Shown piece by piece: positions 8,445 to 15,349 of a DNA stretch of 64,000 nucleotides; position 1 is the stretch's first letter, and each line of letters opens with the position of its first letter. The translations under genes were made by a program, and so were the position numbers. A model generated the notes under the pieces. The model was not told the origin of the DNA, did no database searches, and saw nothing but the letters and a program-made list of their open reading frames with translations. Origin of the DNA: JAOAPY01 sp041492185 (lineage in GTDB: Bacteria; Acidobacteriota; Blastocatellia; Pyrinomonadales; Pyrinomonadaceae); assembly GCA_041492185.1 (NCBI GenBank), contig JBGPWL010000006.1, positions 26,477 to 90,476 on the forward strand, given 5' to 3'.

Positions 8445-10127
8445 ATGAGCACTGAACCAAACAAAGTCATCTACTCCATGGTCGGCGTCAGTAAGTTCTA
8501 TGACAAGAAGCCGGTCCTCAAAGACATCTATCTCTCCTATTTCTACGGCGCGAAGATTGGCGTCATCGGGCTCAATGGCTCGGGCAAGTCTTCGCTGCTG
8601 CGCATACTTGCCGGCGTTGATAAAGAGTTCAATGGCGAGACGGTGATCTCGCCCGGCCATACCGTTGGTTTTCTCGAACAGGAACCGCTGATTGACGATT
8701 CGCGCACCGTGCGTGAAGTCGTCGAAGAAGCTGTCAAAGAGACCGTCGATCTCTTGAAAGAGTTCGAAGAGATCAACGCGAGCTTTGAGCAACCGATGTC
8801 CGATCAGGACATGAATCAATTATTAGAACGGCAGGGTAAGGTGCAGGAGCGACTGGATCATCAGGACGCGTGGGACCTCGACGCGCGTCTGGAGATGGCG
8901 ATGGACGCGCTCCGCTGTCCGCAGGCCGAGACGCCGGTGAAGATTCTGTCGGGTGGCGAGCGTCGCCGAGTTGCGCTGTGTCGTTTGCTGCTGCAGAAAC
9001 CCGACATCCTTCTGCTTGATGAACCTACCAATCATCTTGATGCCGAGTCAGTCGCCTGGCTCGAACATCATTTGCAAAGTTATGCGGGCACAATCATCGC
9101 GGTAACGCATGACCGATATTTTCTCGACAACGTGGCGGGTTGGATTCTGGAACTCGATCGCGGCGCGGGGATTCCGTGGAAAGGGAACTACACGAGTTGG
9201 CTGGAACAGAAGCAGGAGCGGCTGCGGCGCGAAGAGAAGTCCGAGAGCGAACGACAGAAGACTTTGCAGCGCGAGCTGGAATGGATTCGCATGTCGCCGA
9301 AAGCGCGACATGCAAAAGGTCAGGCCCGCGTGAATGCTTACGAGAGTCTGCTGCAAGAGCAAACGGAAAAGCGGCGCGAGGATTTGGAGATTCACATTCC
9401 CGCGGGGCCGCGTCTGGGAGATGTCGTGATCGAAGCGGACAAAGTAAGCAAAGCGTACGGCGACAATCTTTTGGTCGAAGACATGACGTTTGCGCTGCCA
9501 CCAGGCGGCATCGTCGGCGTGATCGGTCCGAACGGCGCGGGGAAGACGACTCTGTTTCGCATGATCACAGGACAGGAAGAACCCGACAGCGGAACGATTC
9601 GCCTCGGCGAAACCGTGACACTCGCGTATGTCGATCAAAGCCGCACGCTGGACGAAAACAAATCGATCTGGGAAGAAATCTCAGGCGGCACTGACCTGTT
9701 GATGCTCGGCACGCGTGAAGTGAACTCGCGCGCGTACGTCGGACGATTCAATTTTTCCGGTTCGGATCAGCAAAAGAAAGTGTCCATGTTGTCGGGCGGC
9801 GAACGCAATCGCGTGCACCTCGCGAAGATGTTGAAAGAAGGTGCTAATGTCTTGCTGCTCGACGAGCCTACGAACGATCTCGACGTGAACACGCTACGCG
9901 CGCTGGAAGAGGCTTTGGAAGACTTCGCTGGTTGCGCAGTGGTTATCTCTCACGATCGCTGGTTTCTGGATCGCATCGCTACGCACATACTCGCATTCGA
10001 AGGCGACAGCAAGGTTGTCTGGTTCGAAGGCAACTATTCTGAATACGAGGCGGATCGAAAAACTCGCCTCGGCGCCGTCGCAGACCAACCGCACCGGATC
10101 AAATATCGACAATTAACGCGCGGGTGA
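8445..10127 (+). CDS. ettA: ABC-F protein EttA, energy-dependent translational throttle
   Basis: A 560-residue ABC-F protein with two ATP-binding cassettes and no membrane domain. Cassette 1 has Walker A GLNGSGKSS (~45), signature LSGGERRRVALCRLL and Walker B LLLDEPTNHLD. Cassette 2 has GPNGAGKTT (~365), LSGGERNRVHLAKML and LLLDEPTNDLD. The charged linker between them (EKSESERQKTLQRELEWIRM onward) is the P-site tRNA-interaction motif of ABC-F proteins. EttA binds the ribosomal E site and gates the first elongation step by ATP:ADP ratio. Length and linker match EttA rather than Uup or antibiotic-resistance ABC-F types. Confidence 0.95.
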   Translation: MSTEPNKVIYSMVGVSKFYDKKPVLKDIYLSYFYGAKIGVIGLNGSGKSSLLRILAGVDKEFNGETVISPGHTVGFLEQEPLIDDSRTVREVVEEAVKETVDLLKEFEEINASFEQPMSDQDMNQLLERQGKVQERLDHQDAWDLDARLEMAMDALRCPQAETPVKILSGGERRRVALCRLLLQKPDILLLDEPTNHLDAESVAWLEHHLQSYAGTIIAVTHDRYFLDNVAGWILELDRGAGIPWKGNYTSWLEQKQERLRREEKSESERQKTLQRELEWIRMSPKARHAKGQARVNAYESLLQEQTEKRREDLEIHIPAGPRLGDVVIEADKVSKAYGDNLLVEDMTFALPPGGIVGVIGPNGAGKTTLFRMITGQEEPDSGTIRLGETVTLAYVDQSRTLDENKSIWEEISGGTDLLMLGTREVNSRAYVGRFNFSGSDQQKKVSMLSGGERNRVHLAKMLKEGANVLLLDEPTNDLDVNTLRALEEALEDFAGCAVVISHDRWFLDRIATHILAFEGDSKVVWFEGNYSEYEADRKTRLGAVADQPHRIKYRQLTRG

Positions 10128-10205
10128 ATTTCGACTTTCGGATTGCGGGCTTTCACAATTCGAATTAGAACCAGATTGCGTCGGGAAGTCCTGACTTGGG
10201 CCTTT

Positions 10206-10727
10206 CTATTCCTCACCTGCCTCGGAAAGCAACCGTCTACGCACTTTTTCCTCAAGATAGAAGCCAGTTTTTCCGAGTTTGTCGTAGTACGGCTTGACTT
10301 CCGCGATCACACCCGCATCTTTCAGCATATTCAGGACGTTTAAGGTTCTGATCACGGTCAACTGCATTGTCTCAGCGCGCTTGGACCCTTTCTTTTCATC
10401 CATCAGCACAGCAGATTGTCTGTAGTCAGCTTGCGCGATGGCCGCTGCTTCTCCCTCACCCAAGTCAGCCTTCAGGTAACTCTTGACGAGCTCATCAGCT
10501 TCGTAACAGTCAACAAAGAATCCTGTCATTTCGGCGACAAGTTTTCGTAGGCGACGCTTGCCTTTATGTGGCGCTTTGTAGGCTTCACGTTTGACTTCAG
10601 GAGGGATGAGAACCTGCTTAAACAGAAAAGGTAGGAACTGCGCGATCTCCAGTCCTACCAGGCGTGTAAGCAGGGTAGTATCGATGACCGCTATAGGCAG
10701 GCCGCCCCTTTGAGAATGTCGGGCCAT
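10206..10727 (-). CDS. PIN-domain protein of the DUF3368 type, operon partner of the TIR protein
   Basis: A 173-residue PIN-like nuclease. The first Asp sits in AVIDTTLL (D16), an acidic pair follows in PPEVKREAY (E44/E48), then LGEGEAAAIA (E91, E93) and VLMDEKKGSKRAE (D110). The C-terminal RTLNVLNMLKDAG and VKPYYDKLGKTGF pieces match the DUF3368 layout. PIN proteins are metal-dependent RNases, often toxin or defence effectors. The ATG overlaps the stop of the upstream TIR gene by one base (TAATG), so the two are translationally coupled. No antitoxin gene is visible beside it. A defence or toxin role is inference. Confidence 0.75.
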   Translation of the reverse strand: MARHSQRGGLPIAVIDTTLLTRLVGLEIAQFLPFLFKQVLIPPEVKREAYKAPHKGKRRLRKLVAEMTGFFVDCYEADELVKSYLKADLGEGEAAAIAQADYRQSAVLMDEKKGSKRAETMQLTVIRTLNVLNMLKDAGVIAEVKPYYDKLGKTGFYLEEKVRRRLLSEAGEE

Positions 10728-11215
10728 TACTTGTCATCGGTAACCAGTTGACTAAGCGCTACCAGTCCGAGAACGATACTGGCTATCCACCCAAGAGCGG
10801 TGAGATCTTTCTTCCACTGCTGCTGACTGCGTATTTGGTTGAGGACGTTGATGAGATCATGTTCATGCGCGGTCGCGTCGGAGCGATTGAAGTAGACAAT
10901 GCGATCATCAGGGAGACCTTGTATTGGGACTCCTTGCTCTATTAATGCAATGACCGGCTTGCTAGCTTGCGCGGCGGTAAGAAGCTCATTGTTAACCAGG
11001 CTCATCAACGGCGCCTGCGCAGTACGGGTGATCAAGGCAATCACCGCGTCGCTTTGCCTGATTTTTGTTTGTGTATCAACGCTGATCCCATTTGCAGGGT
11101 GTTGAGTGCGATCCGGCAATAGAATCGAGATGTCGTAGGCAGCAGCTACCGCGCGCAGTCGCGCCGCGATTGGCGCATCCCACGGACCAACAGCATAGCT
11201 AAGGAAAACTTTCAC
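10727..11215 (-). CDS. TIR-like domain protein with C-terminal membrane helix
   Basis: The 162-residue protein starts KVFLSYA, like TIR and TIR-like folds. It continues through SDAVIALITR and MSLVNNELLTAAQASKPVI. E77 lies where the catalytic Glu of TIR NADases sits (S-x(5)-E-x(3)-A). A single hydrophobic helix (~138-157, LGWIASIVLGLVALSQL) anchors the C-terminus. TIR NADases act in Thoeris and similar anti-phage systems; this family assignment is from motif reading only. GTG start 11215 is preceded by a -10-like TAGAAT only 6 nt away, compatible with a leaderless transcript. The gene overlaps the PIN gene by one base and lies beside a tRNA-Glu duplication. Confidence 0.7.
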   Translation of the reverse strand: MKVFLSYAVGPWDAPIAARLRAVAAAYDISILLPDRTQHPANGISVDTQTKIRQSDAVIALITRTAQAPLMSLVNNELLTAAQASKPVIALIEQGVPIQGLPDDRIVYFNRSDATAHEHDLINVLNQIRSQQQWKKDLTALGWIASIVLGLVALSQLVTDDK

Positions 11216-11221
11216 GGTGCA

Positions 11222-11227
11222 ATTCTA
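11222..11227 (-). promoter_or_regulatory. Possible -10 element of the TIR-PIN operon
   Basis: On the minus strand the sequence is TATAGAATTGCACC followed directly by the GTG start. TAGAAT ends 6 nt before the start codon, which would put transcription start at the GTG. The -35 region 17 nt upstream (TTCCCT) is weak and no Shine-Dalgarno is visible, so this is only a suggestion. Confidence 0.3.
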
Positions 11228-11315
11228 TACTTCGACCGCCAGAAAGGGAATCAGTCCTCGAAGTGTTCGGAAGGCGAGAATTCGTGCTGCCTTTCTTAGG
11301 GTCAATGGAAGCTAT

Positions 11316-11368
<53 letters not shown>

Positions 11369-11389
11369 GTCATCCGTCGTTATTCGAGA

Positions 11390-11785
11390 TTAACGCGACG
11401 CCACACGCTTTAGTCCGTCAACTGACCTACCAGCGTAGAGGCACGAGGTCGGGCCGGCGACCAGGGCGCCGGAGATGTTGGTCTCGCCAACGCCCGGTGC
11501 TCCTGTGTGATTGTGGTTGATGTGGATGCCATACCAGACGACGACATCCGCATCTTTCAGCGACTGGCCATTGACGAAGGCGTCGAGGTTAGCTGAAGTA
11601 TTTGTGCGCACGGCGCTATCGTCAATCTCGGCTGAGTTGTAACTCAGGAACCAGACATCGCCTTTGCCATAAGCGTCGTTGAGCGCCGTGCCATCGTTGA
11701 CGTTGGGAAAAATCTGATAAGCACTGCGCGTAATGGAATTCTCAATAATCCAGTATATCGATTTCTTATCACGAGAGACTATCAC
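11390..11785 (-). pseudogene. C-terminal remnant of a copper amine oxidase-like gene
   Basis: The 131-codon frame begins abruptly and looks like the end of a larger protein. It contains GDVWFLSYNSAEIDD, then NGQSLKDADVVVWYG and HINHNH. This resembles the C-terminal catalytic core of bacterial copper amine oxidases, where a VVWY strand precedes a copper-ligand His. The TPQ cofactor region and N-terminal domains are missing. It lies entirely between the tRNA-Glu gene and its partial duplicate, so it is probably stranded cargo from an insertion or deletion. Not expected to be functional. Confidence 0.55.
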
Positions 11786-11865
11786 AGATGTGATGATGAG
11801 ATAAGAGATTCACGCAGCGAGGCGCGTCAACGCGAAGTGGAACCGGACCCGATGAGGCGTTCATT

Positions 11866-11941
11866 GGCGTCCCGTACGGGAATCGAACCCGTGTTACCGC
11901 CGTGAAAGGGCGGTGTCCTAGGCCTCTAGACGAACGGGACG
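11866..11941 (-). tRNA. tRNA-Glu (anticodon UUC)
   Basis: 76 nt including an encoded CCA. The acceptor stem GTCCCGT/ACGGGAC, anticodon stem CCGCC/GGCGG with loop CTTTCAC, and T-arm ACGGG-TTCGATT-CCCGT are all intact. The D-arm (GTCTAGAGGCCTAGGAC) is typical of Glu tRNAs. Its 3' half is duplicated about 0.5 kb downstream. Confidence 0.97.
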
Positions 11942-12141
11942 CAAGGCGGGATCAACAAACTACCGTACAAGTTTGGAGAGTGTCAAACGCGCGAGCTTTT
12001 ACGTTCGAGTGGTGTCCGAATTCATTTCTCTATGCGATCTGTGTCTTCGGTGGTGAGCGGTTCTGAATGTTCCTTTTCACTACAAAGTCACAATGGACTC
12101 AGAGGCTGCGCAGAGAAAAGACGCTCGAACCAGGACGCGAC

Positions 12142-13422
12142 CTATGTTTGGGTTTCCACGTGTACTCGCCGCACACCGAACGCGAGCACGCGCGCCGGCA
12201 GATCGCGAATGATCGGTATGCGAAGGATGAAGCGCATGAAAGAAGGAAGCTGTAATGGCTTGTCAGATTTTAGCGCGGCGGCAATGATGCGTTTCTGAAT
12301 CTGAGTTTGGATACACTGAATTACTTTCACCGGCCACTCGCGTTGACGTTGGACCTCGCGTAGATCTTCAATGGCGAGCTTTCCTATCTTCAGCGGCTTG
12401 CCCAAAACGTTTGCCGCGACCACCGCATCCTGAATCGAGTAGTTGATGCCGACGCCACCAACGGGCGACATCACGTGGGCAGCATCACCGATCAAAAGCA
12501 GACCGGGCGCGTACCAGCGCGGCACGCGGCTCGACTCGACCGAGAGCACCGCGACCTGTTTCCAATCTTTCAAGTATTCAATGCGATCGGGAAATTCGGT
12601 TAGCAACTCGGCAATCGATCGACGCAGCGCCTCGAGACCGGCGGCGCGCACCTGGCTGAAACTTCCTTTCATGATCACAAACCCGACTTGCCATTCGTTG
12701 AGCCGGTCGAGCAGCACCAGCGCGTGGCCGCGACCAAAATGGCCGAGCGCGCCTTCCGGATCTCCATCGAGGCGCGGAATGCGAAACCAGAGAATGTCCA
12801 TCGGCGGCGAAGTCTTTACGGGATCGAAGCCCGCGAGTTTCCTGACTCTCGACGAACGACCATCCGCGCCAACCGTCAACGTAGCACGCACTTCATGCCA
12901 GCCATCCGACGATCGATAAACAACTCCGCGCACGGTCCTGTCTTCTTCGATCAGTTCCTGCACACTCGCGCCCATCAACAAGCGAAAGCTCGGATAGCGC
13001 TTCGCCTCGTTCGTTATGAACTCGAGAAACTGCGCCTGCGGCAGCATGGCGATAAACGGAAACTTTTTTTCGACGCGACGAAAGTCGGCGATGGTTACAG
13101 GACCACTGGGCGTGGCGAACGCGGCCTGGTGAATCTCGCTGTGACGCAGTTGCAGCAGGCGATCGGCGAGCCCGAGTTCATCCAAGATGTGCAACACGGA
13201 TGGATGGATCGTGTCGCCGCGAAAGTCGCGATCGAAATCTTCATGCGCTTCGAGCAGCGTCACTGAAATTCCCTGACGCGCCAGCAACAAGGCGAGCACC
13301 GCGCCGCCCGGACCAGCGCCGACGATGCAGCACGTTGTCTCGGATGTGTCGACAATCTGGCGCGCATCATTGTGTTCGTCATCCTGGCGTTCGACCGTTG
13401 CGTCTGACTTTGGTTTCGTCAT
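12142..13422 (-). CDS. FAD-dependent monooxygenase (PHBH/UbiH-like)
   Basis: A 426-residue flavoprotein of the p-hydroxybenzoate hydroxylase fold. It has the dinucleotide motif CCIVGAGPGGAVLALLLARQG (~32-52; first 20: CCIVGAGPGGAVLALLLARQ), a GADGRSSRVRKLAGF DG-type segment at ~185, and the second FAD motif LLIGDAAHVMSPVGGVGIN at ~310. Family members hydroxylate aromatic or quinone substrates with NAD(P)H and O2. The first ~27 residues are polar and outside the fold, so the start may lie a little downstream. The start abuts the hairpin repeat at 13424-13486. Substrate unknown. Confidence 0.8.
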   Translation of the reverse strand: MTKPKSDATVERQDDEHNDARQIVDTSETTCCIVGAGPGGAVLALLLARQGISVTLLEAHEDFDRDFRGDTIHPSVLHILDELGLADRLLQLRHSEIHQAAFATPSGPVTIADFRRVEKKFPFIAMLPQAQFLEFITNEAKRYPSFRLLMGASVQELIEEDRTVRGVVYRSSDGWHEVRATLTVGADGRSSRVRKLAGFDPVKTSPPMDILWFRIPRLDGDPEGALGHFGRGHALVLLDRLNEWQVGFVIMKGSFSQVRAAGLEALRRSIAELLTEFPDRIEYLKDWKQVAVLSVESSRVPRWYAPGLLLIGDAAHVMSPVGGVGINYSIQDAVVAANVLGKPLKIGKLAIEDLREVQRQREWPVKVIQCIQTQIQKRIIAAALKSDKPLQLPSFMRFILRIPIIRDLPARVLAFGVRRVHVETQT

Positions 13423-13423
13423 T

Positions 13424-13486
13424 TTTCGTGTGAATTCGTGGATCGTTCTCCCTGACCAAAAACTCGATCCACGAAATTACACGAAA
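13424..13486. repeat. Hairpin repeat, copy 1 of 3 (22-bp arms)
   Basis: The left arm 13424-13445 begins TTTCGTGTGAATTCGTGG. The right arm 13465-13486 is its near-perfect reverse complement (CCACGAAATTACACGAAA), around a 19-nt loop. Other copies are at 18096-18158 and 63078-63144. It lies between divergent genes, 2 nt before the monooxygenase start codon. Confidence 0.8.
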
Positions 13487-13857
13487 CGGTACGAATTAGA
13501 CTACTGCAAAGCAACCACTCGTAACCAGTGTTCATCATTGCCAACGGATCTCCCCGCGTTTCCTAACCGTAACTTTTTCGGCCTCGGCGGTAATAAGCAC
13601 TAGAGCGTTTCTTTCCAAAAGCCAAACCTGAGCGGAGTTGTCTGCTCAGCGGACGGAAGAACCGCCGCACCCTGATGGCTGAGAACTTCATTAATGCGCT
13701 TGAAGAAAACGATCTAGGCGGGCTGCTCGGACTTTGGAGGGCGCCCGCGATACCGCGAAGGTTGGATTGACAAATCGCTGATGCCTTTTTCGGGCGTAAC
13801 GAATCACAGCCTGGCATTGCGTCTCCCCGCACTAAACCCACAACTCCGGAGGTCTCC
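13487..13857. other. Non-coding gap upstream of the TonB-like gene
   Basis: No convincing gene is seen in these ~370 bases. The only frames are short and lack start signals or recognisable protein features. The gap ends with a good Shine-Dalgarno (GGAGG, about 5 nt before ATG 13858). Confidence 0.5.
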
Positions 13858-15153
13858 ATGAAAAGATGCAACGCCTGCGACGAAGAATTTGAAGATAGGT
13901 TTAGTTTCTGTCCGGTTGACGGCACGCCGCTAAACGAATTGGCGGCCGCACTGGTTGGCCACCACACGCCACGCGACACGATCGCGTTTGCGACTGACGA
14001 TGTTGCACTGACAAATGTTTATTCGACTCGGACGCCGCGCGAGTTTCAGGTAACGATGATGAACAGCGCTGGGTTGTTACCGCGATTAGCAGTCGAACTT
14101 CAATTCGTTGCTTATCAACTCAAACAAGCCTGGCCGCAATTGAAACGCGATCCTACAGGCTTTGCCAGACGCGAAGCCGTCGAGATGGCGCATCGGTTCA
14201 AGCGAACTGTGTTGACGCGTGACGTTCTCACCGGCACTGTGACTGCCGTTTTCTTAGTGCTGTCGGCCGTGTTGTCTTTAATCCTGCTGGGACGCGCGGC
14301 GCCAAAGCACAGTGATGTGGCCCAGACGGATCTCGAAGATGTAATTCAATTTGTGGCGTTCGATGTTCCAAACCAAAACGATCCCACCGGCGCGGGGGTG
14401 GGCGCGGGCTCGCAAGGACGGGTCGGTTTTGATCGCGGCAAGGGAGAAGGATCAGAACGCGAGCCGAAGCGCGCGAGTGGAGGCGGCGGAGGTGGCCTGC
14501 ATGATCCATCGGACGCGCAGAATGGGCGCCCGCCGCAGCCCTCCGCGATACCGGCTCCGATTCCCAAGACTCCTCCTCTTAATAAGATGACGTTGCCGGA
14601 AGCCGGAATCGATATCGATCCCGCGCTATGGAAAGAGTTGCCAATGTCTATGTTTGGCGATCCACGATCGAAATCGACGACGGCTTCGAATGGACCGGGC
14701 AATGACGGCGGAATGGGAAATGGAAACGGCACCGGCATAGGCGAGGGAATTGGAAACGGTTTTGGCCCAGGCGAGAAGGGCAACATAGGCGGTGACAAGC
14801 GACGCCCTGGCGGCGGTGGAATCGGAGGCGCGCCACGTGGTAATAATCCCAACGATCCTGATCATGTGTACACGGGACCGCAGGTCGATCGACGCGCACG
14901 AGTGTTATCAAAACCTGAACCACAATACTCGGAAGAAGCCAGAAGGAATCTCGTCACCGGCACAGTCGTGCTGCGCGTGGTCTTTTCAGAATCAGGCGAA
15001 GTGACAAACATTCGCACGATCAAATCCCTGCCGGGTGGGTTAACAGAAAAGGCCATGGCCGCCGCGCGACAGATTCGTTTCGTGCCGGCAACTCGAAACG
15101 GTCAACCAGTGTCGGTGTACATGCAGTTGGAATACAACTTCAATTTGTATTGA
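13858..15153 (+). CDS. TonB-like energy transducer with N-terminal zinc ribbon
   Basis: The 431-residue protein opens with a zinc-ribbon-like pair of Cys motifs (CNAC, then FSFCPVDGTPL). A single TM helix (~125-145, GTVTAVFLVLSAVLSLILLG) and a long Gly/Pro-rich linker (~150-335) follow. The C-terminus is a TonB_C domain (~345-431; YSEEARRNLVTGTVVLRVVF, then IRFVPATRNGQPVSVYMQLE). TonB proteins pass proton-motive energy from ExbBD to outer-membrane receptors; two Oar-like receptors lie in this window. A cytoplasmic zinc ribbon in front of the TM helix is an unusual addition. ATG 13858 follows GGAGG. Confidence 0.85.
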   Translation: MKRCNACDEEFEDRFSFCPVDGTPLNELAAALVGHHTPRDTIAFATDDVALTNVYSTRTPREFQVTMMNSAGLLPRLAVELQFVAYQLKQAWPQLKRDPTGFARREAVEMAHRFKRTVLTRDVLTGTVTAVFLVLSAVLSLILLGRAAPKHSDVAQTDLEDVIQFVAFDVPNQNDPTGAGVGAGSQGRVGFDRGKGEGSEREPKRASGGGGGGLHDPSDAQNGRPPQPSAIPAPIPKTPPLNKMTLPEAGIDIDPALWKELPMSMFGDPRSKSTTASNGPGNDGGMGNGNGTGIGEGIGNGFGPGEKGNIGGDKRRPGGGGIGGAPRGNNPNDPDHVYTGPQVDRRARVLSKPEPQYSEEARRNLVTGTVVLRVVFSESGEVTNIRTIKSLPGGLTEKAMAAARQIRFVPATRNGQPVSVYMQLEYNFNLY

Positions 15154-15349
15154 GTCCGGCCATCGCGAGCGCGACCGTGCGCATCAATGCAGTTGTCATT
15201 CGCAAGCTCTCCCTCTTTTCACGTTCTATCCCCAGGGCAATCGGGAACAGAGGCTGAGGTTAGGTAGTTAACGAACCTCGGGAATATTCATTCTTCGCTC
15301 GATGTCCCAGACCGTCGCGCTTGCTCGCAGTGTGCCTAAGGAGGAAACC

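Noticed and set aside
13563..13979. Minus-strand frame overlapping the start of the TonB-like gene
   Set aside because: Overlaps a well-supported start with Shine-Dalgarno and lacks any recognised feature.
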